Assembly (NCBI RefSeq): GCF_002101785.1
Contig: NZ_LQPJ01000105.1
Span: 21,201-85,200, forward strand
Source of the DNA: Mycobacterium palustre
GTDB lineage: Bacteria; Actinomycetota; Actinomycetes; Mycobacteriales; Mycobacteriaceae
Reading direction: 5' to 3'
DNA length: 64,000 nt
Below are positions 17,597 through 25,442 of this stretch, one piece after another; within the stretch, counting starts at the first letter, position 1, and every line of letters begins with the position of its first letter. A model generated the notes under the pieces. It did not search any database and had not been told where the DNA came from. It worked only from the letters and a program-made list of their open reading frames with translations. Position numbers and translations under genes: made by a program.

Positions 17597-18006
17597 AGCC
17601 CGAGCGCCTCGCGGGCCGCGGGGTCGCAGTCGTCGAGCAAGTCCAGGCAGCGCTGAAACTCGTCGGTCTCGCCGATGGCGTCGGCGGCCCGGGCCAGCGC
17701 CGCCACGCAGCGCAAAAACCCCCGGTTCGGCTCGTGGGCGTACGGCACCGGGCCGAACCCCTTCCAGCCGTTGCGCCGCAGCTGGTCCAGGCCGCGGTGG
17801 TAGCCGGTGCGGGCATACGCGTAGGCGGTGACGGCCTTGTCTTCGCCCAGCGCCTCCTCGGCCAGCGCCGCCCACGCCACCGAGGCCGACGGGTGCGCGG
17901 CGGCCACGATGCCGGGGTTTTCGCCGGCGAGCAGTTCCGCCTCGGCGTCACCGTTGCCCGGCAGCAGGATCGGATCGGGTCCGAGGAGATCTCCCATCGA
18001 CGTCAT
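17593..18006 (-). CDS. DUF3151 protein (Rv0360c homologue)
   Basis: A 137-residue soluble protein of the DUF3151 family, seen in many actinobacteria. It is helix-rich, with an alanine-rich segment (AWAALAEEALGEDKAVTAYA) that resembles a TPR-like hairpin, then YHRGLDQLRRNGWKGFGPVPY, which is strongly conserved in the family as I know it. The ATG at 18006 is used; an ATG three codons later (17997) is possible. Its function is unknown. Its stop and the exporter stop share a CTAG sequence, so the two genes overlap by four bases at their 3' ends. Confidence 0.8.
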   Translation of the reverse strand: MTSMGDLLGPDPILLPGNGDAEAELLAGENPGIVAAAHPSASVAWAALAEEALGEDKAVTAYAYARTGYHRGLDQLRRNGWKGFGPVPYAHEPNRGFLRCVAALARAADAIGETDEFQRCLDLLDDCDPAAREALGL

Positions 18007-18041
18007 GGCGTCTATTGTGCCGCCCGCGGGTGCCGGGTCGC

Positions 18042-18047
18042 TAAGCT
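18042..18047 (+). promoter_or_regulatory. -10 hexamer, probable leaderless promoter of the Rv0361-like gene
   Basis: TAAGCT is followed by six bases and the ATG at 18054. No ribosome binding site is visible, so transcription probably starts at the ATG. Confidence 0.5.
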
Positions 18048-18053
18048 CGGTGC

Positions 18054-18872
18054 ATGCCTAATGCACCCGGGCCTGCGTTCGATCCACAGGAATCCCGCGG
18101 CGAGCCGGGCGACGAGCGGGCCGCCGAGGCCGGCCAAGAGGTTCCGATGGTGCCCAACGACGCCGAGACCGAGACCGTGGTGATCAAACAGGACCCCGGC
18201 GCCGCGCCGGACGCGCCGGAGGGTCAGCAGCGCGAACGTCGTTTCACCGCACCCGGTTTCGACGCCAAGGAGACGGCGATCATCGCCACCCCCCAGGAGC
18301 CCGCGACCGAGGTCTTCGCGTCACCGCAGGGCGGGGAGGGAGAGACGACACAGCCCGGTGTTCCTCCCAAAGCCGCTGTGCCGCAGTCGATCCCGCCGCG
18401 CCTGGGCGCAAAGCTGCGGACGTCGCGGCAGTTCAACTGGGGCTGGGTGCTGGCGATCGTGGCGGTGGTGCTGGCGCTGGCGGCGATCGCGATCCTGGGG
18501 ACCGTCCTGCTGACCCGTGGCAAACACCCGAAAGCCTCCGAGGAAGACCAGGTTCGGCACACGATCTCTCAGTACGACGCCGCCATCCAGCGCGGCGACC
18601 TGACGGCGCTGCGCACCATGACCTGCGGAACCGCGCGCGACGGGTACGTGGACTACGACGAGCGCGCGTGGCAGGAGACCTACCAGCGGGTGTCGGCGGC
18701 CAAGCAGTACCCGGTGATCGCCAGCATCGACCAGGTCGTGGTCAACGGCCAGCACGCCGAGGCCAACGTCACGACCTTCATGGCCTACGACCCGTCGCTG
18801 CGCTCGACCCGCAGCCTGGACCTGCAGTACCGCGACGACCGGTGGAAGATCTGCCAGTCCCCCAGCGGCTAG
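18054..18872 (+). CDS. Single-pass membrane protein (Rv0361 homologue)
   Basis: A 272-residue protein with three parts. Residues 1-125 are acidic, proline-rich and probably disordered cytoplasmic sequence. One membrane helix (WGWVLAIVAVVLALAAIAIL) follows around residues 128-150. A compact extracytoplasmic domain of about 110 residues makes up the rest. That domain (DQVRHTISQYDAAIQRGDL, then DLQYRDDRWKIC) has the shape of the NTF2-like/DUF4878 family common in mycobacterial membrane proteins. Function is unknown. In H37Rv it is followed by mgtE and fba; here only an fba remnant follows. Confidence 0.82.
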   Translation: MPNAPGPAFDPQESRGEPGDERAAEAGQEVPMVPNDAETETVVIKQDPGAAPDAPEGQQRERRFTAPGFDAKETAIIATPQEPATEVFASPQGGEGETTQPGVPPKAAVPQSIPPRLGAKLRTSRQFNWGWVLAIVAVVLALAAIAILGTVLLTRGKHPKASEEDQVRHTISQYDAAIQRGDLTALRTMTCGTARDGYVDYDERAWQETYQRVSAAKQYPVIASIDQVVVNGQHAEANVTTFMAYDPSLRSTRSLDLQYRDDRWKICQSPSG

Positions 18873-18884
18873 GGTCGGGCGGCG

Positions 18885-19008
18885 TCAGCCGAGCGACTTT
18901 CCGGCGCAGTGCAGGTCGTTGCAGGCCTCGACGACGCGCTCGGCGATCGACGTGCGGTTGATGGCCGGGGAAGGCGTAGGAGTTCTCCCTGGCGACCCGG
19001 CCTACCAA
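18885..19008 (-). pseudogene. fba: Deleted remnant of class II fructose-bisphosphate aldolase
   Basis: On the minus strand the frame reads VARENSYAF, then after a one-base shift PAINRTS, and then runs straight into IAERVVEACNDLHCAGKSLG and a TGA at 18885-18887. The first part matches the N-terminal NSYAFPAIN motif of class II aldolase. The last matches the aldolase C-terminus, which ends RVVQACNDLHCAGKSL in M. tuberculosis Fba from memory. About 290 codons between them are gone. The place is exactly where fba (Rv0363c) lies in H37Rv, between Rv0361 and the DedA gene Rv0364. The adjoining mgtE (Rv0362) is also absent. A functional aldolase must be elsewhere. Confidence 0.85.
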
Positions 19009-19037
19009 GTATCGCAACACCGGTATGTTGAGGAGTC

Positions 19038-19748
19038 GTGACCACCGCCGTGACGGCCCTGCCCGACATCCTCGACCCGATGTACTGGCTGGGCTCGGGC
19101 GGAGTCTTCGGCTCCGCGGTGCTACCCGGCATCCTGGTCATCGTCTTCATCGAGACGGGGCTGCTGTTTCCGCTGCTCCCCGGCGAGTCGCTGCTGTTCA
19201 CCGGCGGGCTGCTGGCGGCGCACCCGAACCCGCCGGCCAGCATCTGGGTGCTCGCCCCCGCGGTCGCGACGGTCGCGGTGCTCGGCGACCAGACCGGGTA
19301 CTTCATCGGGCGGCGGATCGGGCCGGCGCTGTTCAAGAAGGAAGACTCCCGGTTCTTCAAGAAGCACTACGTGACCGAGTCGCACGCGTTCTTCGAGAAG
19401 TACGGCCCCTGGGCGGTCATCCTGGCCCGGTTCGCGCCGTTCGTGCGGACGTTCGTCCCGGTGGTCGCGGGGGTGTCGTACATGCGCTACCCGGTGTTCC
19501 TCGGGTTCGACATCGTCGGGGGCGTCGCCTGGGGCGGCGGCGCGACGCTGGCCGGCTACTTCCTGGGCACCGTGCCGTTCGTGCACCAGAACCTGGAAAA
19601 GATCATCCTGGCCATCCTGTGTGTCTCGCTGATGCCCGCGTTCATCGCCGCGTGGCGGGGCTACCGGGGCCGGCGCCGCGCGGCGCGCGCGGCCGACCGG
19701 GAGCCCGACTCAGACCCGGCTTCTGCGGTACGCAACGAAAGCGTCTAG
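19038..19748 (+). CDS. DedA family membrane protein (Rv0364 homologue)
   Basis: A 236-residue DedA-type (SNARE-associated) membrane protein. The re-entrant loop motif is FIETGLLFPLLPGESLLFTGG, and the conserved ARFAPFVRTFVPVVAGVSYM carries the arginine and proline residues typical of the family. About five hydrophobic segments are present. DedA proteins act as polyprenyl-phosphate or phospholipid flippases, depending on homeostatic proton-motive force; which lipid applies here is unknown. The start is a GTG at 19038 with GAGGAG upstream. Its 3' end overlaps the acetoacetyl-CoA synthetase gene by 39 bases in opposite orientation. Confidence 0.9.
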   Translation: MTTAVTALPDILDPMYWLGSGGVFGSAVLPGILVIVFIETGLLFPLLPGESLLFTGGLLAAHPNPPASIWVLAPAVATVAVLGDQTGYFIGRRIGPALFKKEDSRFFKKHYVTESHAFFEKYGPWAVILARFAPFVRTFVPVVAGVSYMRYPVFLGFDIVGGVAWGGGATLAGYFLGTVPFVHQNLEKIILAILCVSLMPAFIAAWRGYRGRRRAARAADREPDSDPASAVRNESV

Positions 19749-21656
19749 CAGCTCCGGGCTGTCGATCGAACTCCGCTGCACCGCCTCGCCGGGGGCCGCC
19801 CCCAGCAGGATCCGCTTGATCGGGATCTCCAGCCGCTTGCCGGTCAGCGTGCGCGGGATGCCCGGAACCTCCAGCACGTCGTCGGGCACGTGCCGCGGGG
19901 AGGCGTGCCGGCGGATCGAGGCCACGATCCGGCCGCGCAGCTCGTCGTCCAGGCTCACGCCCTCGGCCAGCGCCACGAACAGCGGCATCCAGTACCCGCC
20001 GTCGTCCTGCTCGACGCCGACCACCAGGCAGTCGCGCACCTCGGGCATGCCCTCGACCGCGTTGTAGATCTCGGCGCTGCCCATCCGCACGCCCATCCGG
20101 TTCAAGGTGGCGTCCGAACGGCCGTGCACCACAGCGGATCCGCGGTCGGTGATGGTGATCCAATCCCCGTGGCACCACACGCCCGGGTACTTGTCGAAGT
20201 ACGCGCCGCGGTAGCGGCTGCCGTCGTCGTCGTTCCAGAAGAACACCGGCATCGACGGCATCGGCTTGGTGATCACCAGCTCGCCCTCGCGCCCGATCAC
20301 GGGTTCGTTTGGGCCAACCCAGGATTCGATCGCCGCTCCCAGGCAGATGGACGACAGCTCGCCGGCCCGGATCGGCACGATCGGGCAGCCGCCGATGAAG
20401 GCCGTGCAGACGTCGGTGCCGCCGCTCATCGAGACCACCGGCACCGGGCGGCCCAGCCCCTCGTGCACCCAGCGGAAGCCCGACGCCGGCAGCGGCGAAC
20501 CCGTCGACCCCACGGTGCGCACCGCATCCAGCCGGTAGGACGCGCCGGGCCTCAGCTGCTCCTTGGCGCAAGCCAACAGGTAGCCCGCCCCGGCGCCGAG
20601 CACGGTGACGCCGGCGTCGGCGGCGACCCGCCACAGGCCGTCGGTGCTCGGATGCGTCGGGCTGCCGTCGTAGAGCACGATGGTGGTGTCGACCATCAGC
20701 CCGGACACCAGCAGGTTCCACATCATCCAACTGGTGGACGAGTACCACAGGAACCGGTCGCCGGGGTGCAGGTCCAGCTGCAGGCTCAAATACTTCAGGT
20801 GCTCGAGCGCGGCGCCGCCGTGGCCGTGCACGATGCCCTTCGGCTTTCCGGTGGTTCCCGACGAGAACATCACCCACAGCGGGTGGGCGAACGGTACCGG
20901 CGTAATGTCCAGCGCCGCATCCGATTCCACCGCCGCGGCCCACGGGACCGCGTTGCCCGGCAGGTCCAGCCCGAGCCGCGGCACCACCACGGTGGCCCGC
21001 AGCGTCGGCATGGCGGCCCGGATCGCGTCGATCTCCGAGCGGCGATCGATGCGCTTGCCGCCGTACACCGAGCCGTCGGTGGCCACCAGCACCAGCGGCG
21101 CCACCTGGCCCAGCCTGGCGATCACGCCGTCGACGGCGACGTCCTGGTTGCACACCGCCCAGACCGCGCCCACGGCGGCCGCGGCCAGCGCGGCGACGAC
21201 GGCCTCACCGACGTTGGGCAGGTATCCGACGACGGCGTCGCCCGGCCGCACGCCGGCCCCGCGCAAATACGCCGCGAACGCCGCGGTCTCGCGCCGCAGC
21301 CGCTCCCACGACCACTCGCTGGCGCCGTCCTCGCCGACGACGATCAGCGCGGGCCGCTCGTCGGTCGCGTGCCGGAACACCTCGGTGGCGTAGTTGAGGG
21401 TGGCGCCGGGAAACCACTGCGCACCGGGCATGGCGCGCTCCCCGAGCACCGCGGTGGGCGGGCTCTCGGCCCGGATGTCGAAGAAGTGCCAGACGGCGTC
21501 CCAGAACCAGTCGATGTCGTCGACGGACTTGCGCCACAGCGCGTGGTAGTCGCCGTAGTGGCCGCGGCCCGTCTCGGCCAGCCAGGCCATGAAACGGGTG
21601 AGGTTGGCCGCGGCCAGGGTGTCATCGTCGGGGGTCCAGCTGCCGGGTTCGCTCAT
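19710..21656 (-). CDS. Acetoacetyl-CoA synthetase (acetoacetate-CoA ligase)
   Basis: A 648-residue acyl-adenylate-forming enzyme most like acetoacetyl-CoA synthetases. It has the N-terminal WRKSVDDIDWFWDAVWHFFD capping region, the ATP loop FSSGTTGKPKGIVHGHGG, the STSWMMWNLLVSGL stretch, and the hinge/A8 motif GRSDATLNRMGVRMGS. The catalytic lysine lies in TLTGKRLEIPIKR near the end. It would activate acetoacetate or a similar 3-oxo acid to its CoA ester for lipid or energy metabolism. Its ATG overlaps the stop of the GH76-like gene (ATGA). H37Rv lacks this gene between Rv0364 and Rv0365c as I recall, so it is accessory here. Confidence 0.9.
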   Translation of the reverse strand: MSEPGSWTPDDDTLAAANLTRFMAWLAETGRGHYGDYHALWRKSVDDIDWFWDAVWHFFDIRAESPPTAVLGERAMPGAQWFPGATLNYATEVFRHATDERPALIVVGEDGASEWSWERLRRETAAFAAYLRGAGVRPGDAVVGYLPNVGEAVVAALAAAAVGAVWAVCNQDVAVDGVIARLGQVAPLVLVATDGSVYGGKRIDRRSEIDAIRAAMPTLRATVVVPRLGLDLPGNAVPWAAAVESDAALDITPVPFAHPLWVMFSSGTTGKPKGIVHGHGGAALEHLKYLSLQLDLHPGDRFLWYSSTSWMMWNLLVSGLMVDTTIVLYDGSPTHPSTDGLWRVAADAGVTVLGAGAGYLLACAKEQLRPGASYRLDAVRTVGSTGSPLPASGFRWVHEGLGRPVPVVSMSGGTDVCTAFIGGCPIVPIRAGELSSICLGAAIESWVGPNEPVIGREGELVITKPMPSMPVFFWNDDDGSRYRGAYFDKYPGVWCHGDWITITDRGSAVVHGRSDATLNRMGVRMGSAEIYNAVEGMPEVRDCLVVGVEQDDGGYWMPLFVALAEGVSLDDELRGRIVASIRRHASPRHVPDDVLEVPGIPRTLTGKRLEIPIKRILLGAAPGEAVQRSSIDSPELLDAFVAYRRSRV

Positions 21657-22786
21657 TTCGCCTCGCTCACGGCGGTGACGTTACATGCGGCCTCCATCAG
21701 CATCCACCCGGAGAGCTGCACCGAGAGGTCGCGTTCGGCGATCGCCGACGAGTTGACGGCGCCCCCGATGAACTGCGCCTCCTGGCCGCCCTCGCTGACT
21801 TCGGTGGGCAGCTCGGCGTCGCGGTCCCAGAACGCCCCGAACAGGGGCAGCCCGTCGACCGTCTGCCGGTTCTCCCACGCCGATTTCGCGCTGGCCAGCA
21901 CGATGGTGCGGGCGGTGTCGCGGGCCACCGCGTCGTCCGCGGAGTCGCCGGGCAGCGTGGTGGCGACCAGCGCGAGGTATCGCGCCGTGACGCCGCCGAA
22001 CAGGCCGCCGTCGCCGCCGCCGGCGCCGCGCAGCACCCCCGACGGCGCCATGTGCTCGCCGACGGCCGCGACCAGCCGATGCACCCGCGCCGCGTGCCGG
22101 GCCCGCACCTCGGCGCCGGTGCGCGCGGCGAGCTCGGTTTCCAGGCCCAGCACCACGCCCTGGCAGTAGGTGTACTGCGCCCGGACCAGCGAGCCGGCCT
22201 TGATGCCGTCGAACACCAGGTGCGTCTCGGGGTCGATCAGGGTGCGGTCGATCCAGTCGGCCATCTGCTCGGCCCGCTTGAGCCGATCGCCGTAACGCGC
22301 CAGGAAGATGCCCGCCGGCCCGTTGGCCGGGGCGTTGAAGAACTGGTCCTGCTTGCGCCACGGGATGCCGCCGCCGTCCTCGGGCACCCATGCGTCGACG
22401 AATTGGTCGGCGAGCGTGGTCAGCGCGCGCCGCCGCGTGACGCCGGCGATCCGGTGGGCGCGTTCCAGCGCCAGCGCCAGCCACGCCATGTCGTCGTAGT
22501 AGCTGTTGGTCCACCGCACGTTGTTGCGCAGCCGGTGCGAGCGGACCTGCCGGGTGATCCTGGCGTGGCGGCCGGGCTGCGGATCGCGTAGCTGCGCGTC
22601 CACCAGGCAATCCAGCAGGTGCGCCTGCCACCAGTAGTGCCAGGTGCCGAACGACCGGTCCCGCCGCGTTGCCGGCCAGGCCACCACCCCCAGCTGCGTT
22701 CCCGGCAGCCCCCACAGCCGCTTCAGGTGTCGTTGCGCGACAGCGGCTTCGGAGCTGGCCGCCCGGTTTGCCCACAGCTGATCCAT
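21653..22786 (-). CDS. Glycoside hydrolase family 76-like protein (Rv0365c homologue)
   Basis: A 377-residue protein with an (alpha/alpha)6 barrel pattern of GH76 alpha-1,6-mannanases. The expected catalytic aspartate pair is Asp98-Asp99 in TNSYYDDMAWLALAL. Aromatic stretches such as SFGTWHYWWQAHLLDC and GGIPWRKQDQFFNAPANGP would line the glycan groove. No signal peptide is visible, so it may be cytoplasmic or leave by another route. Length matches Rv0365c. A target among mannose-containing glycans (PIM, LM, LAM) is a family-level inference. It is coupled to the acetoacetyl-CoA synthetase gene and divergent from the molybdenum hydroxylase pair. Confidence 0.82.
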   Translation of the reverse strand: MDQLWANRAASSEAAVAQRHLKRLWGLPGTQLGVVAWPATRRDRSFGTWHYWWQAHLLDCLVDAQLRDPQPGRHARITRQVRSHRLRNNVRWTNSYYDDMAWLALALERAHRIAGVTRRRALTTLADQFVDAWVPEDGGGIPWRKQDQFFNAPANGPAGIFLARYGDRLKRAEQMADWIDRTLIDPETHLVFDGIKAGSLVRAQYTYCQGVVLGLETELAARTGAEVRARHAARVHRLVAAVGEHMAPSGVLRGAGGGDGGLFGGVTARYLALVATTLPGDSADDAVARDTARTIVLASAKSAWENRQTVDGLPLFGAFWDRDAELPTEVSEGGQEAQFIGGAVNSSAIAERDLSVQLSGWMLMEAACNVTAVSEAK

Positions 22787-22821
22787 ACCTGTCGATCCTG
22801 CCCCATGCCCGCGACGCGAGG

Positions 22822-23301
22822 ATGCTGGAGCCCGTGACCAACTTGACCGTCAACGGGCGCCGCTGTGAGGTCGACACCGAGGACGACACCCCGCTGCTGT
22901 ACGCGCTGCGCAACCACCTGGGACTGAAGGGCACGCGGTTCGGCTGCGGGGTGGGGCTGTGCGGCGCGTGCTTCGTGCTGGTCGACGGCCGGCCCGTCTA
23001 CTCCTGCGACACGCCGCTGTGGTCGGTCGCGGGCAAGTCGATCCGCACGGTCGAAGGGCTCGGCTCCGGCGGGGAGCCCCACCCGGTGGCCCGGGAGCTG
23101 ATCGCCGGGCAGGCGGCGCAGTGCGGGTACTGCATGTCGGGCATCGTGGTGGCGGCCGCGGCGCTGCTGGACGCCAACCCCGACCCGACCGAGGCCGAGG
23201 TCCGCGCCGCGCTGGACCCCAACCTGTGCCGGTGCGGCTCGCACAACCGGGTGGTGGCGGCGGTGCTGCGCGCCGCCTCAAAGATGCGGGGGGCCCGCTG
23301 A
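22822..23301 (+). CDS. Molybdenum hydroxylase [2Fe-2S] small subunit (IorA type)
   Basis: A 159-residue electron-transfer subunit with two [2Fe-2S] clusters. The plant-type cluster ligands are in FGCGVGLCGACFVLVDG with a fourth cysteine at VYSCDT. The second helical cluster has CGYCMSG and LCRCGSHNRVV. All eight cysteines are present. The pattern is that of isoquinoline 1-oxidoreductase or aldehyde oxidase small subunits. I chose the ATG at 22822; an in-frame GTG at 22834 has a closer GGAG and is a real alternative. Its stop overlaps the large-subunit start by one base (TGATG). No FAD-subunit gene is present in this cluster. Confidence 0.88.
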   Translation: MLEPVTNLTVNGRRCEVDTEDDTPLLYALRNHLGLKGTRFGCGVGLCGACFVLVDGRPVYSCDTPLWSVAGKSIRTVEGLGSGGEPHPVARELIAGQAAQCGYCMSGIVVAAAALLDANPDPTEAEVRAALDPNLCRCGSHNRVVAAVLRAASKMRGAR

Positions 23302-25442
23302 TGTCTGAGTTGCCTGAGCCGCCTGAGCTGATTGAGCTGCCGGAGTCGCTGACGGCCAATCCCGTTCTGGGGCAATGGGTCCGGATCACCGCCGACGGCG
23401 TGGTTCAGGTGCGCTCGGGCAAGGTGGAGCTGGGCCAGGGCGTGCTGACGGCGCTGGCGCAGATCGCGGCCGAGGAGCTCGACGTCGGCGTCGACCGGGT
23501 GCGGATGATCGCGGCGGCCACCGACCGCAGCCCCGACGAAGGGTTCACCGCCGGCAGCCGGTCGATCCAGCAGTCGGGCGCGGCGCTGCGCCAGGTGTGC
23601 GCCGAGGCCCGCGCGATCTACCTCGACGCCGCGGCGGCCAAGCTGGCGGTGGCGCCCGACGACCTCGACGTCGCCGACGGCGAGATCACCGGGCCGGGCG
23701 GGTTGGCCACCAGCTACTGGGAGCTCGCCGACGACACGCTGCTGGACCGGCCGGCGACCGGGAAGGCGGCGCCCAAACCCGGGTCGGACTACGCGGTCGT
23801 CGGCACCGCCCTTCAGCGAATCGACCTGCCCGACAAGCTGACCGGCCGACCCCGCTACCTGCACGACCTGGTGCTGGACGGCCAGCTGTACGGGCGGGTG
23901 GTGCGCCCGCCGTCGCGCGGCGCGGCGCTGCGCGGGCTGGACACCGGGCCCGCGCTGGCGCTGCCGGGCGTGATCACCGTGGTGCGCGACGGCGAGTTCC
24001 TCGGCGTGGTGGCCGACCGCGAGGAGGTCGCGGTCCGCGCGGCCGAGCGGCTGCGCCGCGACGCCGCCTGGGACGAGCGCCCGACGCTGCCCGACGAAAA
24101 CGACCTGCCCGGGTTTCTGTTGGCGGCGGCGGCGGAGACGACGGTGCTGGCCTCCAAAGAGGCTGCGGCGCCGGTTAATTCGACACGGTCGCATTCGGCC
24201 CGCTACCACCGGCCGTACCTGGCGCACGGGTCGATCGGCCCGTCGGCCGCGGCGGCACGCTGGTCCGGAGACGGCCGCCTGGAGGTCTGGTCGCACAGCC
24301 AGGGCGTGCACGCGCTGGGGCGGGAACTGGCTGCCGCGCTTGGTCTTTCGGCCGATCGGGTGGTGGTGCGCCACGTCGAGGGGGCGGGGTGCTACGGGCA
24401 CAACGGCGCCGACGACGTCGCGATGGACGCGGCGCTGCTGGCGCGGGCGGTGCCCGGCCGGCCGGTGCACGTGGTGTGGTCGCGCCCCGACGAGCTGGCG
24501 TGGGCGCCGTTCGGCCCCGCGGCCGTCGTCGAGATGTCCGCCGACTGCGGTGCCGACGGAACCGTGCTGGGCTGGCGCCACGAGATCTACAGCGGCAGCT
24601 ACATGGGCCGCCCGGGGACGACGCCGACGAGCGCGCTGCTGGCGGCCAGCCACCGCGCCGGCGGGGAGCCGATTCGCGCCGGCGGTGAGCCGCCCGCGCA
24701 ATGGGGCGGCGGGACCGGTCGAAACTCGGTGCCGGGCTACGACTTTCCGTCCTATCGGGTGGTCAACCACCTGCTGAAAGAGATGCCGCTGCGCACCTCG
24801 GCGCTGCGTTCGCTGGGCGCGTTCGTCAACATCTTTGCCGCCGAGTCGTTCATGGACGAGCTGGCGGCGGCCGCGGGCCGCGACCCGGTCGAGTTCCGGC
24901 TGGCGCACCTGTCGGACCCGCGCGGGCGGGCGGTGCTGCGGGCGGCGGCGTCGCGGGCCGGGTGGACGGACCGGGCGCCACGGGACGCGGTCGGCCACGG
25001 CGTCGGGTATGCGCGGTACAAGAACCTGGCCGCCTACTGCGCGGTGGTCGCGGAGGTGGAGGCGCTCGAGGAGGTCCGGGTGCGCCGGCTGGTCGTCGCG
25101 GTGGACGCGGGCCTGATCGTCAATCCCGACGGCGCGGCCAACCAGATCGAGGGCGGCGCCGTGCAGGCCACCAGCTGGACGCTCAAGGAACGGGTGCGCT
25201 TCGACCGCTTCAACGTCACCAGCGACACCTGGGAGACCTACCGGATCCTGCGGTTCTCCGAGGTGCCCGCGGTCGAGGTGGAACTCGTTGGCGCGCGGGA
25301 CAATCCGTCGCTGGGCGTCGGCGAGTGCGCCCAGGGACCGACGGCCGCCGCGATCGCCAACGCGGTCTACGACGCGCTCGGCGTGCGGGTACGGTCACTT
25401 CCGCTGACCGCCGAGCAGCTCATCGCAGCGATGCCGGACTAG
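23301..25442 (+). CDS. Molybdenum hydroxylase large subunit (isoquinoline 1-oxidoreductase beta type)
   Basis: A 713-residue molybdopterin-binding subunit of the xanthine oxidase family, closest in layout to isoquinoline 1-oxidoreductase or two-subunit aldehyde dehydrogenases. The first pterin region is RSGKVELGQGVLTALAQI near residue 35. Later motifs are HVEGAGCYGHNGADDVAMDA, PLRTSALRSLGAFVNIFAAE, and the C-terminal GVGECAQGPTAAAIANAV, where the active-site glutamate lies. There is no CODH-type cysteine. With the small subunit it would hydroxylate an N-heterocycle or aldehyde using water as oxygen source (family knowledge). The 3' end overlaps the coxE-like gene by 23 bases, convergently. 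Confidence 0.87.
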   Translation: MSELPEPPELIELPESLTANPVLGQWVRITADGVVQVRSGKVELGQGVLTALAQIAAEELDVGVDRVRMIAAATDRSPDEGFTAGSRSIQQSGAALRQVCAEARAIYLDAAAAKLAVAPDDLDVADGEITGPGGLATSYWELADDTLLDRPATGKAAPKPGSDYAVVGTALQRIDLPDKLTGRPRYLHDLVLDGQLYGRVVRPPSRGAALRGLDTGPALALPGVITVVRDGEFLGVVADREEVAVRAAERLRRDAAWDERPTLPDENDLPGFLLAAAAETTVLASKEAAAPVNSTRSHSARYHRPYLAHGSIGPSAAAARWSGDGRLEVWSHSQGVHALGRELAAALGLSADRVVVRHVEGAGCYGHNGADDVAMDAALLARAVPGRPVHVVWSRPDELAWAPFGPAAVVEMSADCGADGTVLGWRHEIYSGSYMGRPGTTPTSALLAASHRAGGEPIRAGGEPPAQWGGGTGRNSVPGYDFPSYRVVNHLLKEMPLRTSALRSLGAFVNIFAAESFMDELAAAAGRDPVEFRLAHLSDPRGRAVLRAAASRAGWTDRAPRDAVGHGVGYARYKNLAAYCAVVAEVEALEEVRVRRLVVAVDAGLIVNPDGAANQIEGGAVQATSWTLKERVRFDRFNVTSDTWETYRILRFSEVPAVEVELVGARDNPSLGVGECAQGPTAAAIANAVYDALGVRVRSLPLTAEQLIAAMPD

